Shown here one piece after another: positions 54,418 through 63,281 of a DNA stretch of 64,000 nucleotides; positions within the stretch are counted from its first letter, which is position 1, and the number at the start of each line of letters is the position of its first letter. The position numbers were made by a program, and so were the translations under genes. This DNA is from Roseomonas aeriglobus (GTDB lineage Bacteria > Pseudomonadota > Alphaproteobacteria > Sphingomonadales > Sphingomonadaceae), in the NCBI GenBank assembly GCA_016937575.1, contig JAFHKN010000002.1, positions 186,001 to 250,000 of the forward strand, written 5' to 3'. The notes below the pieces were generated by a model. That model saw only the letters and a list, made by a program, of their open reading frames with translations, did no database searches and was not told the DNA's origin.

Positions 54418-55766
54418 CAATCCTCTCCACCGACGGCGGCAGGCACCGTCACGCGCGGGGCGCGGCGCTGCTGCGGCATGGCGGCATAGGGGCGCGCCGG
54501 ACTATGCTGTGACGTCGGCACCTCGCCCGCCAGCACGGCCTTGCACACCGCTTCCCAGCCCTCTCCGAACCAATAGGGTGCCTTTTCGGCACGAATGATC
54601 CGGTCGTCGGCACTGGCGGTGACGATGTCTTCCTGCTCGACGAACCGCTGGGTCGGGATGTCGTAGAAGGCGCGCACGAGCGGCCGCGTCGGCTCGTCGA
54701 GATTGCCTTCCAGTACGATGCCCAGCCGATTGGACTGCAGGCGGACCAGGCCGCCGGTCGGCTGGATGCCGATGCTGGCGATGAAGGCGTCGAGCAGATC
54801 CTCGTCGAAATGGCCTTCCCACTGCAGCATGCGGGCGAGCGAATCGTTCGCCGACCATGCGCGCTTATAGGGTCGGTTGGAGGTGATCGCGTCGTAGACG
54901 TCGCAGATCGCGCCCATCCGGGCATGGAGGTTCAGCTGATCGGCGGTCAGGCCGAAGGGATAGCCCTTGCCATCGACGCGTTCGTGATGATGCAGGCATA
55001 CGTCCAGTGCCATCGCCGACACCTCGGGGCTGTCGATCAATATGGCATGGCCCTTTTCGGGGTGGCTGCGCACGACGACCACCTCGTCGTCATCCAGCCG
55101 GCCCGGCTTTTCGAGCACGTCTTCCGGAATGGCCATCTTGCCGATGTCGTGGAGCAGGCCGGCCATGCCGATCGCGCGATGGTCTTCCTCGGGCAACCCG
55201 ATGTGGCGGGCCAGGTTGATCATCAGTGCGCAGACGGCGACCGAGTGAAGATAGGTATATTCGTTCTTGTGCTTCAGGCGCGTGACCTTGATCATCGCCG
55301 AGGGATCGCGTGCGACGGAGGCGGCGATCTCGTCGACCAGAGGTTCGACCGCCTCGACCTTGATCGCCTGGCCCATCCGGGCCTCGCCGAACATCGCGGT
55401 GACGGCTTCCTTCGATTTCTGGACGGTTTCCTGTGCGCGGTCGATTTCAGTCACGCGGGCGGCGCTGCGGCGCCGGCGGCGGACGATCGGGGCCGGTTCG
55501 GTCTCGATCGCTGGTGCGATCGGCAGCACGGTGCGGTCGTCAAGAATGTCTTCCACCGGACCGGCCACGGGCAGCGGCGCGGGCCCCAGCCCCTTGGTGG
55601 TGTCGATCGTCACGCCCGAGATTCCCGCTGCGCGCAGCCGATCGATGTCGGACACGCTTTCCAGCAGGAAGCGCTTTTTCCAGAAAGGACTGCTCAGCCA
55701 GGACCCCTCGATCGACTCGATGAAGACCCCGGGACGCAGTCGTTCGATTTCGACGCGCATCAACAT
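54417..55766 (-). CDS. HD-GYP c-di-GMP phosphodiesterase
   Basis: 449 aa. N-terminal DUF3391 domain (~1-130), then HD-GYP: HS at ~174, the HD pair at 206-207 (GLLHDIGKMAIPEDVLEKPG) and HHERVDGKGYP at 260-270. All metal ligands are kept, so it should hydrolyse c-di-GMP. Paired with the diguanylate cyclase downstream. A start at 55760 is equally possible. Confidence 0.92.
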   Translation of the reverse strand: MLMRVEIERLRPGVFIESIEGSWLSSPFWKKRFLLESVSDIDRLRAAGISGVTIDTTKGLGPAPLPVAGPVEDILDDRTVLPIAPAIETEPAPIVRRRRRSAARVTEIDRAQETVQKSKEAVTAMFGEARMGQAIKVEAVEPLVDEIAASVARDPSAMIKVTRLKHKNEYTYLHSVAVCALMINLARHIGLPEEDHRAIGMAGLLHDIGKMAIPEDVLEKPGRLDDDEVVVVRSHPEKGHAILIDSPEVSAMALDVCLHHHERVDGKGYPFGLTADQLNLHARMGAICDVYDAITSNRPYKRAWSANDSLARMLQWEGHFDEDLLDAFIASIGIQPTGGLVRLQSNRLGIVLEGNLDEPTRPLVRAFYDIPTQRFVEQEDIVTASADDRIIRAEKAPYWFGEGWEAVCKAVLAGEVPTSQHSPARPYAAMPQQRRAPRVTVPAAVGGED

Positions 55767-55909
55767 TGACGTAAGCGGGCCCCCACCATTTCTATCACTC
55801 GTGAAAACGGTTTACGGCCCAATCAGTGAACATAGATTTATATCGACCCCGCGTTTTGACCATTCTGGGTAACGTGGCCTTCGCGGCGTGCCTGGAGTAG
55901 GCGAGAGGC

Positions 55910-56614
55910 ATGGACGACATTCGCAACATCGTCGTGCTGACCGGCGCAGGCATCTCGGCCGAGAGCGGGATCGCGACCTTCCGCGGTCCCGTCGGCCTGT
56001 GGGAGGGACACCGCGTCGAGGATGTGTGCACGCCCCAGGCATTGGCGCGCGACCCGGCGCTCGTTCATCGTTTCTACGACCTGCGCCGTGCCGCCCTGCA
56101 CACGGTCCAGCCCAATGCGGCGCACCACGCGCTCGCCCGCCTGGACGCTGCGTGGACGGGCGAGCTGCTGATCGTGACGCAGAACGTCGACGACCTGCAC
56201 GAACGCGCCGGGGCGACGCGGCTGGTGCACATGCACGGCGAGCTGCGATCGGCGTTATGCGCGCAGTGCGGGGCGCGCGCCCCCTGGCACGACGATCTGC
56301 CGCCGGGGACTGCGTGCCCCGCCTGTGCGGCACCCGCGCTGCGGCCCGACATCGTGTTCTTCGGCGAAATGCCCTACCATATGGACCGGATCGAGGCGGC
56401 GCTGGCGACATGCGATCTGTTCGTGTCGATCGGCACGTCGGGCGCGGTCTATCCGGCCGCAGGCTTCGTGCGGACGGCGCGGTGGCACGGGGCCCGGACG
56501 ATCGAGCTCAATCTCGATCCGTCCGATGGCAGCATCCATTTCCACGAAAGCCGCATGGGCCCGGCAAGCGCGCGCGTACCCGAATGGGTCGACAGCCTGC
56601 TGGCCGATCTGTGA
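55910..56614 (+). CDS. cobB: NAD-dependent protein deacylase (sirtuin)
   Basis: 234 aa. NAD site VLTGAGISAESGIATFRG at ~9-26, TQNVDDLHERAG, catalytic His in VHMHGEL, and the zinc cysteines CAQC and CPAC. Deacetylates or desuccinylates lysines such as in acetyl-CoA synthetase. Overlaps the SDR gene by 4 nt (GTGA). Confidence 0.93.
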   Translation: MDDIRNIVVLTGAGISAESGIATFRGPVGLWEGHRVEDVCTPQALARDPALVHRFYDLRRAALHTVQPNAAHHALARLDAAWTGELLIVTQNVDDLHERAGATRLVHMHGELRSALCAQCGARAPWHDDLPPGTACPACAAPALRPDIVFFGEMPYHMDRIEAALATCDLFVSIGTSGAVYPAAGFVRTARWHGARTIELNLDPSDGSIHFHESRMGPASARVPEWVDSLLADL

Positions 56615-57429
56615 CGCGGCTGTTCATCTTCGGGCTGGGCTATGCCGGGGGCTACGTCGCGACAGCGGTGGAGGCGCGGGGCGGGGCGGTAATGGCGACG
56701 GGGCGCGCCGGGGGAATCACCTTCGACGATGCCGACGCCGTGCGCGCCGGGTTGGCAGCGGCGACGCATGTGCTGTCGTCGGTGCCGCCCGACGACGGTG
56801 ACCCTGTGCTCGATCGCTATGGCGACCTGCTGGTAGGCAAGTGGCTCGGCTATCTGTCCTCGACCGGAGTCTATGGCGACGCCGGCGGGGCATGGGTCGA
56901 CGAAAGCGCGCCGATCCGCGGGCGGCGGGCCAATCGCAACGCCGCCGATGCGCGCTGGCTGGCGCTGGGCGCACGCGTCTTCCGCCTGCCGGGCATCTAC
57001 GGCCCCGGCCGCTCGCCGATCGACCGCGTGCGCGCAGGCAAGGCGCACCGGACGGGAATGCCCGATCAGGTGTTCAGCCGCATCCATGTGGACGACCTGG
57101 CCCGCGGCGTCATCGCCGGCTTCGGCGCGCCGGCGGGGGCCTATAATCTGGCCGACGACGTGCCTGCGAACCAGGACGATGTCGTCACCTATGCCGCGCG
57201 GCTGATCGGGGTGCCGCCGCCACCGGTCGTGTCGCTCGACGCCCTCTCCCCGATGGCGCGCGCGTTCTATGCGGAGAACCGTCGGGTCGCGAATGGTAAG
57301 GCCCGGCGCGTTCTCGGCTGGCGACCGCGCCTCAGCGATTACCGGTTGGGCCTGCGTGCCGTCAGCGCGACGACCAGCCCGACCATCGCCAGCGCCGCAC
57401 CGGCGGCGGCCAGCAGCGACCAACGATAG
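56611..57429 (+). CDS. SDR-type NAD(P)-dependent epimerase-like protein
   Basis: 272 aa from GTG 56611. N-terminal Rossmann motif LFIFGLGYAGGYVA, then SSTGVYGDAGGAWVDE (the serine/tyrosine part of an SDR site, with YxxxK replaced) and RLPGIYGPGRSPIDRVRAG. Related to the YeeZ-like group rather than to classical UDP-sugar epimerases. The last 30 codons overlap the convergent transporter gene by 91 bp. Confidence 0.8.
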   Translation: MTRLFIFGLGYAGGYVATAVEARGGAVMATGRAGGITFDDADAVRAGLAAATHVLSSVPPDDGDPVLDRYGDLLVGKWLGYLSSTGVYGDAGGAWVDESAPIRGRRANRNAADARWLALGARVFRLPGIYGPGRSPIDRVRAGKAHRTGMPDQVFSRIHVDDLARGVIAGFGAPAGAYNLADDVPANQDDVVTYAARLIGVPPPPVVSLDALSPMARAFYAENRRVANGKARRVLGWRPRLSDYRLGLRAVSATTSPTIASAAPAAASSDQR

Positions 57430-58256
57430 CCCTCGAACAGCGTCGACAGCAGCATTGCGATGACCGGCACCAGCACACCCGAATAGGCCGCCTTGGCCGG
57501 GCCGATCACGCGGATGACACCATAGTAGAGCGGAAAGGCGATCGCCGAGGCAGCGAGACCCAGATACAGCACGCCCGCCCAATAGATCGGCCGCGGATCG
57601 AGCACCGGCGCGCCGACCGTCGCATAGGCATAGGCGGCATCGAGCGCCGCCCCGATCAGCATCGATACCCCCAGCATCGACGCCATCGGATAGCGTTTCG
57701 CGGTCTGCGTGCCCTGGAGAATGTTTGCGCTCGACGCCGACAGTACGCCCGCCAGCGTGAAGCCGATGCCGGCGAACAGCTTCCCTCCGCCGCTCGGGTC
57801 GGCGCGCAATTCGTGGACGAACAGCAGCGCGACGCCGGCGATGGCGATGACCGAGCCGAGCAACAGCTGCCGCCCCAGGCGCTGGCCGAGGAAAATGCGT
57901 CCCAGCAGCGCGTTGGGCACCAGCATCAGCGCGAAGATCACCGCGACCAGTCCCGATGTGATGAAGCTTTCGGCGCGATAGACGAAGTTGAAATTCAGCA
58001 CGAACTGCGCGGTGCCGAGCGCTGCGGCAAAGCCGAGCCCGCGCGCATCGAGCGGCAACGGATCGCGCCGCCACGCCGCCCAGGCGAGCATCGCGACGCC
58101 GGCGACGACGAAGCGATAGGTGACCGACCAGCTCGCCGGCACGACGCCCAGCTGCCCGGTGATGACGATCCACGTCGACCCCCAGATCGCGGTGACGATC
58201 GCGAAGGGGATAAGCACCGACAGGCGGGTCGATTGCGGACGGTCGGCAGCGGACAT
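57339..58256 (-). CDS. EamA/DMT family transporter
   Basis: 305 aa with ten hydrophobic helices in two EamA repeats (FAIVTAIWGSTWIVITGQLG... and ...VLYLGLAASAIAFPLYYGVIRVIG). Inner-membrane exporter of metabolites or amino acids; substrate unknown. Convergent 91-bp overlap with the SDR gene. Confidence 0.9.
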   Translation of the reverse strand: MSAADRPQSTRLSVLIPFAIVTAIWGSTWIVITGQLGVVPASWSVTYRFVVAGVAMLAWAAWRRDPLPLDARGLGFAAALGTAQFVLNFNFVYRAESFITSGLVAVIFALMLVPNALLGRIFLGQRLGRQLLLGSVIAIAGVALLFVHELRADPSGGGKLFAGIGFTLAGVLSASSANILQGTQTAKRYPMASMLGVSMLIGAALDAAYAYATVGAPVLDPRPIYWAGVLYLGLAASAIAFPLYYGVIRVIGPAKAAYSGVLVPVIAMLLSTLFEGYRWSLLAAAGAALAMVGLVVALTARRPNR

Positions 58257-58387
58257 GCGCGTGCTTTAGCGCACATCCCCCGCGCGGCTAGTGCGTTTGC
58301 GCCCGCGGCGCGCTTTCGCCGTCGATACCGCGCGCCGCGCAATTCCGGGGTTCCGCCTCACAGCGAACAAGGTTAACAGCCTGTGAC

Positions 58388-58846
58388 ATGGACGCCACAC
58401 CTCAACCGATGCCACTGGAGGGCCGTTTCGACGGGCCTGAGCATCTGTTCGTGTGCCGGGTTTATTTCGAGGACACCGACCTGTCGGGCGTCGTCTATCA
58501 CGCCAACTACCTGCGCTACATGGAGCGGGCGCGTTCGGCGATGCTGCGTGCGGCCGGAATCGACCAGCGTGCAGCGCATGAGGGCGGGGAGGGCGTGTAC
58601 GTCGTCCGCGACATCGCCCTTCGCTATCTCGCGCCGGCGCGTCTCGACGACACGCTGACCGTCGTGTCGCGCTTGATCCAGGTTCGCGCGGCATCGGTCG
58701 TCATTCATCAGAGAGTCATGCGAGACTTGGTCCAATTGACGGACGCAACGGTGGAGGCGGCTTTCGTCAGTCCCTCCGGCCGTCCGCGCCGCCAGCCGGC
58801 TGGGTGGACCGACATTTTCGAACGCCTGATCTGGCAGGGGGAATAG
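58388..58846 (+). CDS. ybgC: Tol-Pal-associated acyl-CoA thioesterase
   Basis: 152 aa hot-dog thioesterase. YFEDTDLSGVVYHANYLRYMERARS carries the catalytic Asp and the active-site Tyr/His region of 4-hydroxybenzoyl-CoA thioesterase type. First gene of the ybgC-tolQ-tolR-tolA-tolB-pal operon, 7 nt before tolQ. Confidence 0.95.
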   Translation: MDATPQPMPLEGRFDGPEHLFVCRVYFEDTDLSGVVYHANYLRYMERARSAMLRAAGIDQRAAHEGGEGVYVVRDIALRYLAPARLDDTLTVVSRLIQVRAASVVIHQRVMRDLVQLTDATVEAAFVSPSGRPRRQPAGWTDIFERLIWQGE

Positions 58847-58853
58847 AACGGAC

Positions 58854-59546
58854 ATGGAGCTTATCGCCAACACCGACGCTGCGACGCTGTCGCCGGTCGC
58901 GCTGTTCCTGCAAGCCGACTGGGTCGTGAAGGCCGTGATGCTGGGGCTGCTGGCCGCCAGCATCTGGACCTGGGCGATCATCGTGATGTTCTGGCGCCGG
59001 CTGGGCTCGGTGCGCAAGGACACCAACCGGTTCGAGGACGCCTATCGCACCGCCGCTGATATCGACGCCTTTCACCGCGCCGAGCGGGAGAGCAGCCTGC
59101 CGATGGCGAAGGTCTTTGCTGCCGGTGTCGCCGAATGGCGCCGCTCGACATCGGGCAAGGTCATCGACCGTGACGGCACGCGCGAGCGGCTGGCCACCAC
59201 GATGGGCGCGGCGACCGCGGCGGAGATCGACAAGCTCAGTGATCGTCTGAACGTGCTGGCGACGGTCGGGTCGGTGGCGCCGTTCGTCGGGCTGTTCGGC
59301 ACGGTCTGGGGCATCATGCGCTCGTTCACCGCGATCGCCAGCCAGCAGAATTCCTCGCTCGCCGTCGTCGCCCCGGGTATCGCGGAGGCGCTGTTCGCGA
59401 CCGCGATCGGTCTGTTCGCGGCGATCCCGGCGGTCATCGCGTACAATCGCTTTTCGCACGGCATCAACCGGATCGAGGCGCGGCTGAACCGGTTCGCCGA
59501 CGGCTTCCACGCGACGCTCAGCCGCCAGCTGGATTCGGATCGGTGA
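58854..59546 (+). CDS. tolQ: Tol-Pal system protein TolQ
   Basis: 230 aa, three membrane helices: ~25-45, ~135-160 and ~170-195. The conserved FVGLFGTVWGIMRSF and ATAIGLFAAIPAVIAYN segments form the proton channel with TolR. Energises outer-membrane constriction with TolA. Followed by a 155-nt gap that holds a long palindromic element. Confidence 0.95.
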   Translation: MELIANTDAATLSPVALFLQADWVVKAVMLGLLAASIWTWAIIVMFWRRLGSVRKDTNRFEDAYRTAADIDAFHRAERESSLPMAKVFAAGVAEWRRSTSGKVIDRDGTRERLATTMGAATAAEIDKLSDRLNVLATVGSVAPFVGLFGTVWGIMRSFTAIASQQNSSLAVVAPGIAEALFATAIGLFAAIPAVIAYNRFSHGINRIEARLNRFADGFHATLSRQLDSDR

Positions 59547-59559
59547 GGGGGGCGCTGAA

Positions 59560-59695
59560 AATCCTCCCCGGCACGGGGAGGGGGACCAGCCACAGGCTGG
59601 TGGAGGGGGCCCTCCGCGAGCGAGCCCCGTGCGGCACCCCCCCTCCACCACTCGGCTGCGCCGAGCGGTCCCCCTCCCCGCGAGCGGGGAGGATC
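59560..59695. repeat. Long palindromic element between tolQ and tolR
   Basis: Outer arms of about 28 bp (59560-59587 and 59667-59695) pair with few mismatches, and inner parts (around cagcca...ggtggaggggg and its complement) pair further, so nearly the whole 136 bp folds into one imperfect hairpin. It resembles interspersed MITE/REP-type repeats. It sits inside an essential operon and is probably transcribed. Confidence 0.85.
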
Positions 59696-59701
59696 TGACG
59701 C

Positions 59702-60135
<434 letters not shown>

Positions 60136-60136
<1 letters not shown>

Positions 60137-61113
60137 TGGAGCGGGCCGAGAAATACGGCCTGGGCGTTGCGGTCGCGGGGCACGTCGTCCTGTTCGGCCT
60201 GCTCTCGGTCGGGTTTCTCAGCACGCCCAATCCGGTGAAGCTGGAATCGAAGCCGATCGACATCTCGCTGGTCGACGAGGTCGCGCTGGAAAGCGCTGCG
60301 CCGGCAACGACCGAGGCGCCGGCCCCGGCCGAGGCGCCCGAGGTCGGCCCGGTCGAGGATACCGCACCCGCGCCGGCCGAATCGTTACCCGAGCCCGCGC
60401 CCGCGCCTCCGCCGCCGGCTCCGGTTCCGCCCCCGCCCAAACCGACGCCGCCGCAGCCCGCGCCCCCGAAGGCCGCACCGGCGCCGGCGCCCAAGCCCGC
60501 CCCGGTCAAGGCCCAGCCGAAGCCGACGCCGCCGAAGGCCGAACCCGCGAAGGCGAGCCCCAAGCCCGCGCCGGCCAAAGCGGCCCCCGCGCCCAGCCCG
60601 CCGACGAAGAGCGCGGCCAAGCCGGCGCGCCCGGGCCTGTCGCGGCCCGACGTCGCCCCCGAACGTCCCGGCAACGACGCCGCGTCGACGGCCGCGCGGC
60701 CGCGCGGGTCGATGCTTGGCGACGATTTCCGCAAGAGCCTGGCGCAGTCGACCGAACGGGGGACGTCGCCCACGCCGCGCGCGGCCAACGTCAGCGCGCA
60801 GGCGGTGGCCGGGCTGGGCGATGCCATTGCGCGGCAGGTCCAGCCCTGCGCCAACCGCATCCCCAATCCGGGGCCGGGGGCGAACCAGATCCGCACCAAG
60901 TTGCGTATCCGTATGAACCCGGACGGTTCGCTTGCGGCGCGGCCGACCGTGTCCGGCCAGACCGGCGTGAATGACGAAAATGGTCGCTACGCGCAGCGCG
61001 TCGGCGAACTCGCCAGCGCTGCGGTCATTCAGTGCGCGCCGTACAAGCTGCCCGCCGAACTGTATGAAGGCGGGTGGAAGGACATCATCATCAACTACCG
61101 GCTGCCGGGATGA
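60136..61113 (+). CDS. tolA: TolA-like cell envelope protein
   Basis: 325 aa. One N-terminal helix (VAGHVVLFGLLSVGFL), a long Pro/Ala/Lys-rich linker (~55-190) that spans the periplasm, and a C-terminal TonB/TolA domain (IRTKLRIRMNPDGSLA...). Links TolQR to Pal/TolB. Called TolA by its place; the linker is proline-rich rather than the helical one of Escherichia coli. Confidence 0.88.
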
Positions 61114-62453
61114 GCATCATGCGTAACCTACTCTCCTTCATGCTTGCGGGCGCCATTGTCAGTGTCGCTGCCGCCGCCACACCCGCCGCCGCGCAGGTGG
61201 AGGTCGATGTCGAAGGCGGCATTTCCGCGCCGATGCCGATCGCCATTCCGCCGATGCCGACGCCCAACCCACAGTCGACCGCGGCCGGTTCGACCGATCA
61301 GCTCGGCCGACAGATGGCCGAAGTCGTCACCAACGACCTGCGCAACTCCGGGCTGTTCAAGCCCATCGGCCCCGAAAGCCTGCGCGCGGTCGGCTTCGAC
61401 CAGGTCACCGCCCCCGACTTCCCCTACTGGGGCGGCACTGGCGCCCAGGCGCTGGTCCAGGGCTTCGTCCGCGCGAACGGCGACGGCACGCTGACGGTCG
61501 GCTGCTACCTCTACGACGTCTTCGCCAAGACCGAACTGACCCGCCAGGGCTTCGTTGTTTCGCCGGCCGACTGGCGTCGCGCGGCGCACAAATGCGCGGA
61601 CACCGTCTACCAGCGCCTGTCGGGTGAGGGGCCGTATTTCGACAGCCGCATCGTCTATGTCTCGGAAACGGGTCCGAAGGGGCGCCGGACCAAGCGGCTT
61701 GCGATCATGGATCAGGACGGCGCCAACCACCGCTTCCTGACCAACGGCCAGTCGATCGTGCTGACGCCGCGGTTTGCGCCGAACCAGCAGTCGATCGTCT
61801 ACATGAGCTATGACGAAAAGGTGCCGTCGATCTACGTGCTCGATCTGGGCTCGGGCCGTCCGCGCCGGGTGGTCAGCGGTGTGTCGACGACCTTCGCTCC
61901 GCGCTTCTCGCCCAACGGCCAGTGGATCCTGTTCTCGATGGCGCAGGGCGGCACGACCAACATCTACCGCGTGCCGTCCGGTGGCGGCAGCCCGCAGCGG
62001 CTGACCAATTCCGCCGGCATCGACACCGGCGGCAGCTATTCGCCCGATGGCTCCAAAATCGTCTTCGAGAGCGACCGCGGTGGATCGCAACAGCTCTACG
62101 TCATGAACGCCGACGGATCGAACCCGCAGCGGATCAGCTTCGGCGGTGGGCGCTACGCGACCCCGTCGTGGAGCCCCCGCGGCGACCTGATCGCCTTCAC
62201 CAAGATGGAGGGGGGACGTTTCCGCATCGGCATCATGTCCCCGTCGGGCGGCGGCGAGAAGCTGCTGACCGAGGCGTGGGGCGACGAAGGCCCGAGCTGG
62301 TCGCCCAACGGCCGCGTGTTGACCTTCTTCCGCGCCGCGCAGGGGTCGGGGAAGGCGGACGTGTGGTCGGTCGACCTGACCGGCGTCAACGAACGCCGCA
62401 TCCCGACGCCGCTCGATGGGAGCGATCCGTCCTGGGGGCCGTTGCGTCCCTGA
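61110..62453 (+). CDS. tolB: Tol-Pal system beta-propeller protein TolB
   Basis: 447 aa from ATG 61110, overlapping the tolA stop (ATGA). Signal peptide to ATPAAAQ, an N-terminal TolB_N domain, then a six-bladed propeller with repeats such as SPNGQWILFS, SPDGSKIVFESDRGGSQQLYVMNADGS and SPRGDLIAFT. Periplasmic partner of Pal. Confidence 0.96.
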   Translation: MSIMRNLLSFMLAGAIVSVAAAATPAAAQVEVDVEGGISAPMPIAIPPMPTPNPQSTAAGSTDQLGRQMAEVVTNDLRNSGLFKPIGPESLRAVGFDQVTAPDFPYWGGTGAQALVQGFVRANGDGTLTVGCYLYDVFAKTELTRQGFVVSPADWRRAAHKCADTVYQRLSGEGPYFDSRIVYVSETGPKGRRTKRLAIMDQDGANHRFLTNGQSIVLTPRFAPNQQSIVYMSYDEKVPSIYVLDLGSGRPRRVVSGVSTTFAPRFSPNGQWILFSMAQGGTTNIYRVPSGGGSPQRLTNSAGIDTGGSYSPDGSKIVFESDRGGSQQLYVMNADGSNPQRISFGGGRYATPSWSPRGDLIAFTKMEGGRFRIGIMSPSGGGEKLLTEAWGDEGPSWSPNGRVLTFFRAAQGSGKADVWSVDLTGVNERRIPTPLDGSDPSWGPLRP

Positions 62454-62513
62454 CGACACGTTCGACGTTTCCGAATTTCCGCCAAGACCGATCAACCTGA
62501 AGGAGAAACGATC

Positions 62514-63047
62514 ATGGCAACCAAGCGGACCGCGCTGGTCCTGACCGCCGCCCTTGCCGTCGCCGTCGCCGGCTGTGCCAAGAAGAAGCCCCCCGTCCTG
62601 CCGCCGGCCCCGGTCGACAGCGGCCAGACGACCGACCCGAATGCGGGATCGGGGCCGGGCGGCAACGTCGACGGCGCGATCGTGCCTGGCAGCCAGGCCG
62701 ACTTCCTGCGCTCGGTCAGCAGCAACACCGTGCTGTTCGGGCTCGACATGTTCGACATCGACGCCGAAGCGCGCGCCATTCTCGACACCCAGGCGCAGTG
62801 GCTGGCGCGCTATCCCAACGTGCGGATCACGATCGAGGGCCACTGCGACGAACGCGGTACGCGCGAATATAATCTGGCGCTGGGCGACCGTCGTGCGAAT
62901 GCGGCGAAGAACTATCTGGCGGCGCGCGGCATCAATCCCGCGCGGATCAGCACGATCAGCTACGGCAAGGAACGGCCGGCCGCACTCGGCTCGGACGAGG
63001 CAAGCTATGCCCAGAACCGCCGTGCGGTAACCGTGACGGTGAGCTGA
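62514..63047 (+). CDS. pal: Peptidoglycan-associated lipoprotein Pal
   Basis: 177 aa. Lipoprotein signal with lipobox VAVAGC (Cys21), a low-complexity linker, and an OmpA-like peptidoglycan-binding domain with TIEGHCDERGTREYNLALGDRRA. Outer-membrane anchor of Tol-Pal. AAGGAGA lies upstream of the ATG. Confidence 0.96.
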   Translation: MATKRTALVLTAALAVAVAGCAKKKPPVLPPAPVDSGQTTDPNAGSGPGGNVDGAIVPGSQADFLRSVSSNTVLFGLDMFDIDAEARAILDTQAQWLARYPNVRITIEGHCDERGTREYNLALGDRRANAAKNYLAARGINPARISTISYGKERPAALGSDEASYAQNRRAVTVTVS

Positions 63048-63083
63048 CCGAAAAGCCCTCTCCCCTTGAGGGGAGTTGCAGGT

Positions 63084-63125
63084 AAACCGTCCCCGGACGG
63101 TTTAGGATCGTCCGGCGGACGATCC
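63084..63125 (+). terminator. Tandem hairpins after pal
   Basis: Two perfect 9-bp stems in a row: aaaccgtcc/ggacggttt (63084-63103) and ggatcgtcc/ggacgatcc (63105-63125). They lie in a repeat-rich 200-bp gap (63048-63250) whose ends (cctctcccc... and ...ggggagagg) also pair. Likely a REP-type element serving as the end of the tol-pal transcript. Confidence 0.6.
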
Positions 63126-63251
63126 GACCTGAAACTGGTTGGGAGAGGGGCCGATCCGCGAGATCGGGTCTCGGTGAGACACCCCCCCCCTCCCAAACCC
63201 TCTCCCCGAGCGGGGAGAGGGAACAGCTTGACACCTCTGAATCCCGATATA

Positions 63252-63267
63252 AATGTGATATCACATT
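63252..63267. promoter_or_regulatory. Perfect 16-bp palindrome upstream of the SPFH gene
   Basis: aatgtgatatcacatt is exactly self-complementary and lies 14 nt before the SPFH start, overlapping the expected promoter-to-ribosome-site region. AT-rich against a GC-rich background. Very probably an operator for a dimeric regulator. Confidence 0.7.
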
Positions 63268-63281
63268 AAAGGGAGGCAGGG

